Assembly (NCBI GenBank): GCA_022419385.1
Contig: JAJUBI010000005.1
Coordinates: 3,472,001-3,536,000 of the forward strand
Source of the DNA: Paraconiothyrium sp. Pb-2020
Taxonomy: Eukaryota > Ascomycota > Dothideomycetes > Pleosporales > Didymosphaeriaceae
Reading direction: 5' to 3'
Length of the DNA: 64,000 nt
Each line of letters starts with the position of its first letter. Within the stretch, counting starts at the first letter, position 1. The notes under the pieces were generated by a model. That model was not told the origin of the DNA. It saw only the letters and a program-made list of their open reading frames with translations, and did no database searches. A program made the position numbers and the translations under genes. Of this stretch, positions 9,002 through 20,257 are shown one piece after another.

Positions 9002-12000
9002 ATGGCAGGCGTTGAACGAGCGCGCAGCACGACGTCATCCATGGGTCCCAACAGCAGAGACAACTCGCTCGCTGCGCCCGTACACCGGGCCGTCTCCAAA
9101 GGCAACGTCAGTTCCTCTGCGACATCTCTCACAAGCAGCGACGGCCACGGCGATGCTGGCAGCGACCTGCAGAGTTCCGGCGACGGCGCATTTGACAGGA
9201 GGAAGAGTCGCGGCTCCGAAGACGCCAACAGTGAGACGTCTACGCACCGCCGCAAGCTGTCGAGAATATTCAAAGGTCGCAAAGGACGGCGCAAATCCAT
9301 ACAGGACGACATCTCTCCGGGAGAATTGAACGAAGACGTGCCGCCTCCGCCGGACGTTCCCATCATCAGGGCGCCTGGTGATGACCCGCGGTTTCAGAGC
9401 GAGGAATCATTGGGGCTTCACAAGAGTGTACCGAGCAGTCTCCTGATCGAGGACTCAGATACAGAGTCGTAAGTGTTTCCGTGCTATTTTGGTTCTCTCC
9501 TGTTCGAAGTCGCGGAAACTGTGGCAGGTGCGTCTCGGGCGAAGCCAAGTGCAGGAGCTGCAGTTCGGCAAGAGCTTTGACACATTTCACCAACAGCGTT
9601 CTGGCCTTGTTCCACTTCCCCACATCGTCACCGCAAGCATTTCCTACTCAGACAATCGTTTATATTTTCTACCCTTTATAATTCGCTCCGTCCGGACATT
9701 GCACTCGCTATCGCTTTGTTCCGAGACCTACGCACTCGGCTTGCGCGTCATCACTAACACATGCTAGTCCCCAAGTACGACCTGGTATATCACCACACCC
9801 CTCCCACGCCGGCTATCTCACGCTTTCTTCGCCATTGATCAATTCTGAGACCCTCGATTCTGTGGCGCAGTCCGAAGCCACACTTATAGACTCTACCGCC
9901 TCCTCCGAGGAGCCGCCAACCCCACGACACGCTCAGACCATCGACATCGCTTCAGCCAAGCGGGGCACTTCACCCGTGAACAAGCTCAAAGAAGCTTTTG
10001 TGCCTACACGACGGTCGACGGCTCCAAAGCCGCCGTCTGATACAACTGAAGCTGCGCGCCCGAGCACTAGTGGAGGCCTGGGGGCGCTTTTCGGAGGAAA
10101 GAAGCGGGACACCAGGCTTGTGGATGATAGTGAACTTCAGGCATCACCACCACAGATCCACGACAACAGGGACACTCAGTCTACATCGTCATTGCCAAAA
10201 TCTGGCCCCCAACGCATCTTCACTCAAATCCCTGCGACCCCACCAAATCTGATAGAAGCTCCACCACCCTAGTGACACCTCCGACACCGACAGATGTCCG
10301 ACCTGCTTCCCCTGCGTCAACCTCAAGCGTAAAGAACGGGGGTAAGCACGGTTCTGCGCAGTCAAACCCGAATGTGGTCGTCTCACCCTCGGGTAATATG
10401 ATATCGCACAGACGAGCGCGCTCAGCCACAAATCCCCCCAGTAAACTGTCCAATTCCATCGCGGCGCCTTTAACGCCCACAATAGAGGAAGCTAAGACCC
10501 CTGGTGGCACTGCCGTTCCGCCTCAGTCTCCCAGTGGATTTTTTTCCTCCGTATTCTCAGCAGCACAAAACGCAGCCAATACCCTGGGCACTACTATCGC
10601 CAATAGCGCCAACCAAACCAAGAACAAACCCACGACCCAGCCGAAGTTAGACGAGAAAAAAGCTGAAGAGACAGGTGGGGAAGAGGTCATTGGATCTGAG
10701 CACGCCCAGCCGACGGACAGTGCTGGTGCTGAAAAGCGAAAACTCGCTGTAGAAACGCTTGGGTCCGGAAATCTGAGCCTGGCACACCTTGGGATCTCGG
10801 ATAGCTCAGATCCCAGTCCTATGTCTTCCGCGACACATTTGCCTTTGAAGGGTGACGAGGCCTCGGCGAGGGCAGCAGATATGGCTGCAGCCCAAGCGGT
10901 ATCGGCTGCATATGCTGCAGAACCATCGACAGCTGTCAATAGCGATAGACCCCGGTCACTCACCACAAACTCAGGGTTAACTACAGCCTCAGCGGGGGCA
11001 ATGTCCCCACCGCGACAAACAGAAGTTTCTGATTCTCCAGCGCCAGCGTCCATACAACGTCAGGGCAGTATTCGAAGTCGCATCAGTGGTGGACGAAGAC
11101 GACGGCATAGGGGCAGCTCCGCCACAACTGGTAATACGATAGCCGCTGCAATTGGCGCCAGCACACACACCTTGGCACCGCAAGCGTCGATGAGTGGACA
11201 GCGCCTCAATGGAACTGGATTCGCTGTTGCTTCTTCCAAACGAAACAAAGACTTTCACGCTCTGTTTAAGAGTGTCCCCGAGGATGATTATTTGATCGAG
11301 GACTACAGCGCCGCTCTCCAGAAAGAGATCCTGCTGCAAGGGCGCTTGTACGTTTCGGAGGGTCACCTGTGCTTTTCAAGCAACATTCTTGGTTGGGTGA
11401 CGAATTTGGTGATCAGTTTTGATGAAGTGGTTTCGGTCGAGAAAAAGTCGACTGCAGTCGTATTTCCAAATGCGATTGTGATTCAGACCCTGCACGCGCG
11501 CAACGTCTTTGCATCTTTTCTTACGAGAGATTCGACATATGATTTGATTATCGGAATCTGGAAGATTTCCCATCCCAACCTGAAGTCGTCCCTTAATGGC
11601 GTCGCACTCGATGGATCAGGGACAGGGGACAAGACAGAAAAAGCCGAGTCTGTCGTTAGCGATGAAGGCTCCGATCAGGATTCCGAGGACGAGGTATATG
11701 ATGAGGATGAAGAAGAAGACGGCATTGGTAGCTTTACTGAAGCGGGCGAAGGAAGCGTCGCTGGCAGTGAGCGGGAGTCTATACATGGCGAGAGTCGCAA
11801 ACCCAGCGCCACCGTAGCGCAAACCGTCAGTGGGGGCACTGCTAAGCTCGTTGACACGACCGAAGTTGTAGCAAATGCAGCACCAGCTGCTCAAGACTTC
11901 CCGGGCGCAGCAACCCATGCGCCCACCGACTGCGGCGACAACGATCAGCACTACGACAAGCTCCTCATTGATACGACTATCCCCGCTCCTCTCGGCAAAG

Positions 12001-13106
12001 TTTACAGTCTCATGTTTGGTCCTGCTTCTGGGGCCTTCATGAAGAAATGGTTGGTTGAGGATCAGAAATCAACCGATCTGCAGCTTGAAGATGACGGGAA
12101 GGGATTGGACGACAATCACAAATCAATGTCCTTTTCATATACCAAGCCCCTCGGCGGTGGCATTGGGCCTAGCAAGACGAGGTGCAACATCAACTCGACT
12201 TTGGAGCAGTACAATTTGGAGAAGGCGGTCACTGTACTTTGCAGCACGCAGACACCAGATGTACCAAGCGGCAACGTGTTCTTGGTGAAAACGAGGTATT
12301 GCTTGATGTGGGGACCCAATAACAGCACAAGAATCATCATGACGTTCGCTGTGGAATGGAGCGGTAAGAGCTGGCTAAAGGGTGAGTTTGTTCATACAGC
12401 CAGGTTTCTCCAAATTTAGCCATACTGACTGCATGTAGGTCCGATTGAAAAAGGCGCCAACGACGGCCAGATGACCTACGCGACTGCACTCAGCGCCGCG
12501 CTACGCACAGCAGTCGTCAGAAACGCTGCTCCAAAAGCGTCCGGCAAAGCTGGCAAGGGGAAGAAACGCTCAAAGACCCAGATTTCTGATGAGGCTGCCA
12601 TACCAATACCGGCAATTACACCGGCCGCCGCTCAACCTAAAGAGCCGAGCTGGGGCCCATTGGACCCTCTTCGCAGCCTCCTCCCTGGTCCTCTTGTCAG
12701 CGTTATTGACCTTCTCTTCACTACGCAGAACATTATCCTCATCCTCGGCGCTCTCCTCATCTACGCCTGGTTTTTCCGCTCCTCTGCTTCGCACGTCGGT
12801 CCGCACACGCATCTTTCAACCGCACAGCGGCAAGTAGCCTACGAGCAGATATGGCGATCTGAGGAAGCGGAACTGTGGAAATGGCTCGAGGAGCGGGTCG
12901 CACTTGACCGCGTCCATAGCTCCGTGGTTTCGGGAGGCGTGTTGCAGGGCCAAGAGATCCAGAATCGCCTAGTCGCCGAAGGGATGAAGGAGCGCCAGAT
13001 TGATGAGGCGATCAAGACTACGGAGGAGAGACTGCGGGCGTTGAAGGGCGCGGTCAAGCGAGAGAGAGAGACAGGGACGAGGAGTCCACGCGAGGAGCAG
13101 ACCTAG
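9002..13106 (+). CDS. GRAM-VASt sterol-transfer protein (Lam/Ysp2 family), apparent frameshift
   Basis: Lam/Ysp2 proteins are ER-anchored at membrane contact sites and move sterol through a StART-like VASt domain. Exons are 9002..9468, 9768..12381 and 12439..13106. After a long Ser/Thr/Pro-rich N-terminus comes a GRAM domain (about 11240-11580; NKDFHALFKSVPEDDYLIED, LYVSEGHLCFSSNILGW). A VASt domain follows (about 11950-12480; TTIPAPLGKVYSLMFG, KTRYCLMWGPNNSTRIIMTF). One membrane segment lies near 12690-12785 (QNIILILGALLIYAWFF), then a charged helical tail. The frame reading FTQIPATPP near 10230 hits a stop at 10270, while the rest (SSTTLVTPPTPT onward) is in another frame open from 10134. 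No splice pair joins them, so a one-base loss around 10237-10255, real or from assembly, is likely. The first intron is unusually long (299 nt). Confidence 0.9.
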
Positions 13107-13469
13107 GAGTGCTTGAATTGCAGCCGTGAGCCTCTTATGGGGAGCTCACCGGAGCTCCCCGACGAGGAAGACTAGGGCGATGTACTGACCCTAGCTGAGT
13201 GGAACTTCATCTTAGTGCGATTGGCGATACCCGAACCTTGTATGGTTTTACTGCCCTTGTTTGACTCTTTGACTGGGCTGCAATTTGTATAGCGTTGGCA
13301 TTGTATAGATACGCATGACTTGCATTGGCTGGGAGTTCTTTTCTTTACGTTTTGAGAGGATGTCGGGAAGACATCGTCTGGGCCATACGGCACACTTTTC
13401 CATAGCGTTTACACCAAATCTATATATTTGGAAGAGACACTTCCGCGTGGTTTCCTTGTCTAGAAAGCA
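13107..13469. other. convergent intergenic region
   Basis: This is 3' flanking sequence of the sterol-transfer gene and the convergent membrane-protein gene. An inverted GGAGCTC/GAGCTCC sequence near 13141-13160 could form a small hairpin. Nothing else was seen. Confidence 0.4.
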
Positions 13470-14258
13470 TCAGAGCTCTGTAGCGTTGTGCTTTATTATG
13501 GGCCATTCCGTCGTCAGCCTACTCTCCGCATATCTATCGGGCTCCCGCGTCTCACGCAGCTCCTCCATCGCAAAACTTTCCCTCCTCACTGCTCTCCCAT
13601 CGTATCCGCTCCTGAATACGTTACTAACCGCACCTAACATTTGACTCATTCTGTTCGCCCGCGGCGGTGGCGACTCCGGCGGCGTGATGACGATTTTAAT
13701 AGGCTCATTCATTTCCCTGAGATCCTGATATCGGAGGTCGGCTAGGGGTCGGTCTTGGAGCCCTACGGCAGACGATTTATCTGTAGCACCGGCGGCTTTC
13801 CTGCGCTTCGCGCGCTTTTTCTTGAGACACCAATACATATAATACCCCCCAGCACCCATAAAACCTATTAGGAACCCGCAAGGCGTAAGCGCGACCATGC
13901 ATAACATAACCACCAGCGCGCGATCTTGCCACCGTTCCACACCTTCGCTCACGCCAGTAGCGATACGGTGCCAGAAACGGAATTGCCACCGGAACGCAAA
14001 GTATGCGAGGATTACGACGGGCGTTATGGTGCAAAGCACGATTTTCCGTGTCTTGATGATGTTGTTCTTCTCGGCTTGCTCTGGCGTGGGTCGGGTCACG
14101 GGGGCGGCGGGGATGGTGATGCGGTAGAGGGTGTGAGCGAGGCAGAAGAGGCAGTGGGCCTTGTGCCCACTGTGGCCGGTGGGGAGAGTGTCGGGTAAGG
14201 TGTTGTGGTGCTGATTGCATATGGTGCATTCGGATGTTTGGGGGTCGTTGGTAGACAT
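13470..14258 (-). CDS. hypothetical two-helix membrane protein, 262 aa
   Basis: The function is not recognised. I took the start at 14258 (MSTNDPQTSECTIC) because the 31 residues further upstream in the frame are low-quality Phe-rich sequence. The N-terminal part has CTIC, then HCLFCLAH, a Cys/His set that could bind zinc. Two hydrophobic segments follow (IVLCTITPVVILAYFAF and ALVVMLCMVALTPCGFLIGF), then a strongly basic stretch (KKKRAKRRKA). The C-terminus is a Pro/Arg-rich soluble tail. The topology suggests an internal-membrane protein with both ends on one side. It converges with the sterol-transfer gene. Confidence 0.65.
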   Translation of the reverse strand: MSTNDPQTSECTICNQHHNTLPDTLPTGHSGHKAHCLFCLAHTLYRITIPAAPVTRPTPEQAEKNNIIKTRKIVLCTITPVVILAYFAFRWQFRFWHRIATGVSEGVERWQDRALVVMLCMVALTPCGFLIGFMGAGGYYMYWCLKKKRAKRRKAAGATDKSSAVGLQDRPLADLRYQDLREMNEPIKIVITPPESPPPRANRMSQMLGAVSNVFRSGYDGRAVRRESFAMEELRETREPDRYAESRLTTEWPIIKHNATEL

Positions 14259-14676
14259 GTTGCGTGGTGGGATGTCGAAGGCTTCGAAGCCAAGGAAAAC
14301 AAGGAAGGAGAAATTCGGCTTTTGAAAAAAAGGGAGGTGATTATAAGTCAAGGATAGTGATGTTAGCTTGAAGATGTCATATCAACTTCCCTCTGAGTAT
14401 GGACTTGAAGAGCATATTGAACGAAGGCCGGTGAAGAAAGGTCATTGCCAAATATCTGTCAAAATAGTTATGCATATGAGTATAAAGACTCTAGCGTGCG
14501 TTTTGGAGGTCTATCGCCCACAAAAGGCCTGCATTAAGCGTATATGTAAATAATCTACTGTACAAGGGTATATAATATGAGCGTGGTCACATACCGCATC
14601 ATCCTGCAACACCACATTATTACATCAGTCACGAGCCCTCCCCTCCACTAGTATTTAGACCTAGTATTTAGAGGCT
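14259..14676. other. intergenic, no gene seen
   Basis: AT-richer spacer upstream of the 262-aa membrane protein and downstream of the 546-aa gene. A short direct duplication (ctagtatttaga) occurs at about 14648-14671. No ORF is convincing. Confidence 0.4.
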
Positions 14677-16317
14677 TCATCCGAGCCTGACCTTCTTCCA
14701 CATCCTTAGACATTCTTGCAAATCACCGACCACACTTCCCGAAGGCTCACTGACCATGTCGCGCATTATGGCCAGCAAACAGCTCGCCAGAGCAAACGTG
14801 ATTTGATCTTCCTTCACAGCTAAGTAATGAGTCTTCGTCATGCCCCCCGATTGTGCCCAACTCTTCCATAAGTCAAGCATGACACTGAGCCGCTGAGCGA
14901 AAGCCTTGTCCTGACACATGCCGTACAGAATATGCTCCACAACCGAGGCAGCTGTGGGAACGGAGCCGAGTCTTAGTTGCTTTTTGAGAAACTTTAGATT
15001 AGCAGCCGCAACGACTCCAATGGGCAGTTTCTGGCTTTGAATCGCCTCCAACATCTCCGCCTCTCTTCTTTCCTCCTGAGCCACCATCCGTCTCCTGAAA
15101 TCGTGGTGAAACTCCATGGCTTCTCTCTGCATTCTGTCTCTTCTTGCTGCATCCCTCTGAGCAGGGGGAAGCCGGCCTTCTTCTAGCAACGCGTGGCTTT
15201 GTTGCTGGGCTTTGAGTTGCCGCTCGAGGCGTTCGGATTGGTCATTATATGGGGTACGCCATGCGGGGACTTCTTCATCGGTCATTGTGTCGAGGAGGAC
15301 CATGACACCGCCGGGGACAGTGGAGTGTCGGGCTAGGGTCAGGATGTCTGGGGGGATGCAGAAAGACCAGAGGCCGCCTTGGGGTGCTTGGAAGGCCGTA
15401 GCTGCGCAGCAGAACCAAAAACCTGCTGTTGAAGCTGATAATGAAGATGGCGGAGCAGGGCGGAGGTGGTGTAATTGGAGTTTCTGTCTCGAATCGTTGT
15501 CATAGTAGGAATCCTGGATACCTGTAGTAGATATCCTTACGCGGATTGAGTACCGCAGCTTTATGTCCTCGCTCGCAGCGCTCGCATCGTCCAAGAATGC
15601 ACCTTTCTTTTCTTCCGTGGTGCCATCTGCTTTGCTAGCCTCTTCTATTTCGTTCACCCTCGCTAGCAAATCGTCTTCTCCGTTTGGCGCTTTAACTCTA
15701 ACCCAATAGGGTGGCAGACTGTCTCGTCCTCTGTTGTCCCATTCTTTCTTCCAGTTCAAGTTCAGGCTGAGGATACCGTCGCTGTCATCGCTGAATGCCA
15801 CACTCAGAACTTCTTCCTCGTCAATGGGGCTGACGAGTAGCCTCGTACCCGCGACTGTCCATAGTCCTGCACCCCTCAAATCCGCCCATCCTGCATGGCT
15901 AGGCACTGCGCCTCGATCCAGTAAGAAGGCGATTAGCGCCTCAAAATCAATCTCGGCTTGCGGCTGTGCCAATTCGTCATGATACTGCAACCTATAGCTC
16001 TTCACCCCAATCACCATCTCTTTCCACTCAAACAGCGTCCAAGTACCGCCCTTCAAGCGACTCGGCGTCTCGCGCAAGCTGAAGTACTTCGGATCGCTAC
16101 GATCTAGCGGGATGATGCTCCTCCTCGGCATCTCCACCTCCACGATACCAGAAAGTAGCGCCGAACGCGTAATGGCCGTAACACCATTGCTGTGTAGCAT
16201 TCGCTCAATCTGGCGAAGCGTCAAGAACGACTTCCATGCTGTGTAGATGGTTGGGAGGACGCCTAGAACGGCTAGCGGGATGCCGACGTAGGTTATGATG
16301 TCGACGGCGGAAACCAT
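14677..16317 (-). CDS. hypothetical membrane-anchored protein, 546 aa
   Basis: I recognise no named domain. This is one intronless frame. An N-terminal hydrophobic helix (IITYVGIPLAVLGVLPTIYTAW, residues ~7-28) would anchor a large soluble domain. Conserved-looking blocks include VEVEMPRRSIIPLDRSDP, PSRLKGGTWTLFEW and QAEIDFEALIAFLLDRGA. The C-terminal third is helical and charged (around residues 360-430, rich in Gln, Arg, Glu), followed by another helical domain. The gene is divergent from the NACHT-ankyrin gene, with about 790 bp between starts, so the two could share a promoter. A role with that receptor is only a suggestion from position. Confidence 0.72.
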   Translation of the reverse strand: MVSAVDIITYVGIPLAVLGVLPTIYTAWKSFLTLRQIERMLHSNGVTAITRSALLSGIVEVEMPRRSIIPLDRSDPKYFSLRETPSRLKGGTWTLFEWKEMVIGVKSYRLQYHDELAQPQAEIDFEALIAFLLDRGAVPSHAGWADLRGAGLWTVAGTRLLVSPIDEEEVLSVAFSDDSDGILSLNLNWKKEWDNRGRDSLPPYWVRVKAPNGEDDLLARVNEIEEASKADGTTEEKKGAFLDDASAASEDIKLRYSIRVRISTTGIQDSYYDNDSRQKLQLHHLRPAPPSSLSASTAGFWFCCAATAFQAPQGGLWSFCIPPDILTLARHSTVPGGVMVLLDTMTDEEVPAWRTPYNDQSERLERQLKAQQQSHALLEEGRLPPAQRDAARRDRMQREAMEFHHDFRRRMVAQEERREAEMLEAIQSQKLPIGVVAAANLKFLKKQLRLGSVPTAASVVEHILYGMCQDKAFAQRLSVMLDLWKSWAQSGGMTKTHYLAVKEDQITFALASCLLAIMRDMVSEPSGSVVGDLQECLRMWKKVRLG

Positions 16318-17103
16318 TGTGCGCGCGTAGGCGCTGAGCGCAGTGTACCGTGAAGGTGCAAAGGCATCGGAAAGAAGTTGTACATGGCGAGATATTGTTG
16401 CGGCGCCGGACTACCCCTGTGGGCTGCATGTGGGTGTGGCCGACAGGGGTACGCGAGAAAGCGTGTCAGCATACGAGGCCACGTGATTCTTGGTAGCCAA
16501 TAGAAAGCCGTGTGCAAAACGTTCCGAGCGAAGAGAGAATGTATCGCCATCGATGGAGAAACATCTGACGGTGTCCGCGATGGAAGACGTGGGTGGAAGG
16601 CAGAGTTCGAGCTGGCTCAGAAGAGATAGTAGGAGAGCGAAAGAGCTCGTCCAATCAAACCAAGGGTGCAACTTCCTCTTCTCTAGCTTTGCTCCAAAAC
16701 AGAAGGAACACTTCAATCAACGACGGAAAAGTCATTGTAATGTGATCAAAAGTTGATGCAAACATATAAGTGGATGGCAAGAGCGAGGTAGCAGAAGCTC
16801 CGAAGCCGCTGTCTCCACGCGTGGCTTCTAACTCAACAGAAACAAGAACTCACCAAAGTAGGCTCCCATATACGAAACGATTGAGATTAAAGTGCTCGGT
16901 TGGTCTGGGTTTTGCACGACGAATTTGGTTGTTGCGATATAGCTCTTACTGGGTATTCAGATTCAGAGGACCTCCCGATTCGATCAGCTGCGGATGGCCC
17001 CCAATTTCTTCTTTCCCCGCCCTTCAACAACAGCGCGGTGGGACTTTGTCCACCTCGGAGTGTTCATATTGCATGCGATACAACCACACCAGGCTCACAA
17101 AGC
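16318..17103. promoter_or_regulatory. shared upstream region of the 546-aa gene and the NACHT gene
   Basis: Intergenic space between divergent starts at 16317 and 17104. ORFs crossing it (for example upstream of 17104 in the NACHT frame) are not conserved-looking. No specific element was identified. Confidence 0.4.
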
Positions 17104-20100
17104 ATGGACCCGCTATCATTCTCTTCCGGAATTGCTGGTCTACTGAGCCTTGCTATCGAGATCACGAAGCTGACATACGAATACGTATCAGGGGTCAAAG
17201 ATGCTCCAAAATCGGCCCAGAATCTGCTTACAGAAACGGCAGCTATCGAAAATATATTGCGCGATTTGCGCAACAAAGTCTTACTCAATCCAGATGTATC
17301 GGCAATGTTCAAATCTGCAGCAATGGACCAGTCGGCGCGCGTACAGCTCCTCCGACAATGCGAAGCCGACTTGTCCTCCTTGCTCAAAGAGCTTCAACGG
17401 AACTCCGGCTCAACTTCGAAGCTTTCTAGCCTTCAAAGACTAAAATGGCCGTTCAAAGAAAGCGATATGCAAGACAAGCTTACTCGATTGCGTTGGTTTC
17501 AATCCCAGTTAGCTACGCTAACGAGTCATGATACCCTGATGACTTCCACATTAACACTTCAAGAAGTGCAAAGCTGGAGAGGTGAAGCGGTATACAATGC
17601 AATTTTGGAATGGCTGTCCCCGCTTGACTTCGTGCAAAAACAACATGAGGTGCTTTCAAGACTCCATCCCGGTACGGTCGAATGGTTGGCAGCCTCTTCA
17701 GACTTCCGAAGATGGAGTGGAGAAACTAACCTTGAGCCACCGGGAAGGATCCTGTGGGCTACAGGACCTCCAGGGGCTGGGAAGACTGTAGTAAGGTGAG
17801 CCATCAGAGTAGAATCTCACCCAGCGTACCATATGAGCTGACCACGAACAAGCGCTGTGGTAATTTCACACTTATTGGAAACATGCGAGGCTGGGAGACA
17901 TGGTCTCGCCTACGTTTACTGCAGCTACGATGATCAGACAAACCAAACATCAACAAGTATCTTGGGTAGCCTTGCCAGGCAGCTAGTGTCTTACGTCAAT
18001 GAACCGCAAAAATGTCTTGAAGTCTTCACCGTGGCTAAGCGCCGGTCACCGCCGACTGTCGAAGATATCCTGAAATGCATCGAAACAATCTCTCAATCAC
18101 TTGAACGAGTTTTTGTTGTCATCGACGCTCTGGATGAAGCTGAAAATTTGCCACGGAAGAATCGCTCCGAGCTGCTGCAAGCATGTACACGAATGGCAGG
18201 CTTTAGTCCGAGTCTCCGCTTATTCGCGACAAGCCGAGCGCATCTCGATGATATTGAGAAGGCCTTCACACAAGCGAGTCGGATCATGATATCTGCGTCA
18301 CGCGACGATCTACAATCGTGGGTATAGCAACATATCCATTGATACCGAGCTAAGGAGCGTTTCAGGTTCATCAGAGCACGTATAGATGAGAATGAAGATT
18401 TGGAGGCAATACTTGAAGGCGACGATATGTTCAAAGAGCACATCATCTCAGATATTCTTGAGCACAGTGCTGACCAGTAAGTGCAACCAGTCCTATCTAC
18501 GCATGGTTCAAACGTCTACGTACAATCTTATGTGTACTGCCTATCCTGTGGTTACGCAGTACGCAGAACACTCTAGGCAGCTACCATGGACATGGGTGTC
18601 TCAGTTCCAGTTCATACGCTCTTACTCAAGCTCTGGTGCGTTCTACTCGACTGATTTGGTTAGGTTCCTTTTGCCGTCACTCCATATCGAACGCTTGAAC
18701 GATTTGATATGCAAGGATGACGTTGAAGATATCTTGCAAGATCTGACCACATCTGTTGACGAAGCTTTTCGAAAGACATTCGACCGGCTCAAAGAAAAGT
18801 CCAAGCAAAAGCAAGAGCTCGTTAACAAAGCCCTCCTTTGGTTATGTTATGCACGAAGACCACTGCAAGCTGAGGAGCTGGAAGTCGCCGTGGCTCATCA
18901 ATGGAACGAGAATGACGGAGATATCACCATGCGAAGTCGTGTCCCGCGCAAGATCATCTTGGAAACAGCTTTAGGACTTGTAGTCCACGAGAAAAGTGGA
19001 GCGATCAGGTTGGTCCACAAATCGCTTGAATCTTGGTTCAAGACGCATCATCGTTCGAACATCGACCCGGAAGCGTATCTAGGAAGGTCTCTCCTTAGCT
19101 ATCTATCCCGCGAGTCAGTCACAGGTCTGCCCACTGAGAAGTATGATCTCTTTTCGCGAGCCGTGCAACAAGAGAGACCTCTTCTTCCGTATGCCTTCCA
19201 TTTCTGGCATGAACATGCGAAGTCCAGCCAGGACCTTTTTGAGAGAGCAATCCTCGATTACTTCACTCTACGGCCGAAACTATTGCCCATTCCTCACGAC
19301 TACTACGTACGGACTATGCGGACCGGCCTGCTCATCAAGGACCCCCCTGTTTCTGAACACTGGCAAGATTTGTTCTATGCTGTGGTATTACAGTTAGACC
19401 AAATAGTCCGCCGGCTGGTGCAGAGAGGCGTCAATCCATTTTCATACCACAGAGAACTAGGATGCCCTTCCATCATGACCTGGATATCTACTTCCTATAT
19501 GGCACCTCTCGACAATCCGGCGTTGCTACGCACTTTGTACGACGACATAATATCCGCGATCTTCCAACCAGAACACATTCACTTCGCGCAGATGAGGGTC
19601 CATGCCGAGGACTATGTATCGCTGGCTAAGATCTTTCCACTTCTACGCGAATCTACGATGGAGCTCTTGATTGCACGAGGCTTCGACGTGAATCGCATGC
19701 TCCGTTTTTCTAGCCCTGCAGATTTCGTACGCATGTTTGCACCTGCAGAGTCTGCCCTAAGCACGATTCTACACATGGCAGCTTTCTTACACGAGCCCAC
19801 TGCCATAAGGGTACTTTTGAGACACGGCGCAAAAGTCAACTTTTATCACGATAATTTTCTCAGTGGTGGAACACCGTTACACTTTGCTCTTAATGCTAAG
19901 CGCTCAGTCAATCAAGAGGCTAGGAACGAATGCATTCAGCTCCTCCAAGACGCTGGTGGAATAGACAAAGCATATGTGATCGGGGAGGGCAATCAGACAC
20001 CTGCATCAGGCGCTGAGCAATCTCGCGAGGTGTCATCCGGGGACCATGCCGTGACCGGAGAATCGACGCTCAGCGAAGAGCAAGAAGAGTTGGAAGTTAT

Positions 20101-20257
20101 GAAACGTCGAAGGGCAAAATCACACGTACGGCGCGCTCAGTATCAGTCCACGAGCTCTTACAAGCCGAGACAAAACAGCTTTCGGCAGTCTTCGACAGAT
20201 GCGCTTATGGAGAAGATCACCTTTACACAGGTGATGGAGATGGAGGAGGAGGAATGA
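17104..20257 (+). CDS. STAND receptor: fungal N-domain, NACHT NTPase, ankyrin repeats
   Basis: NLR-like STAND proteins sense a ligand through repeats and signal through the N-domain, often in heterokaryon incompatibility or defence. Inferred exons are 17104..17795, 17853..18317, 18366..18476 and 18664..20257, about 953 aa. The start is the ATG giving MDPLSFSSGIAGLLSLA, the usual beginning of the fungal STAND N-terminal domain (PigL_N/HeLo-like). Residues ~221-228 are the Walker A GPPGAGKT. Walker B is VFVVIDALDEAE (~318). A helical region follows (KALLWLCYARRPLQAEELEVA). Degenerate ankyrin-type repeats lie near residues 730-850 (TILHMAAFLHEP, GGTPLHFALNAKR), then an acidic/basic tail. The third exon boundary is uncertain: donor 18318 or 18322, acceptor 18354 or 18365. 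Confidence 0.88.
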
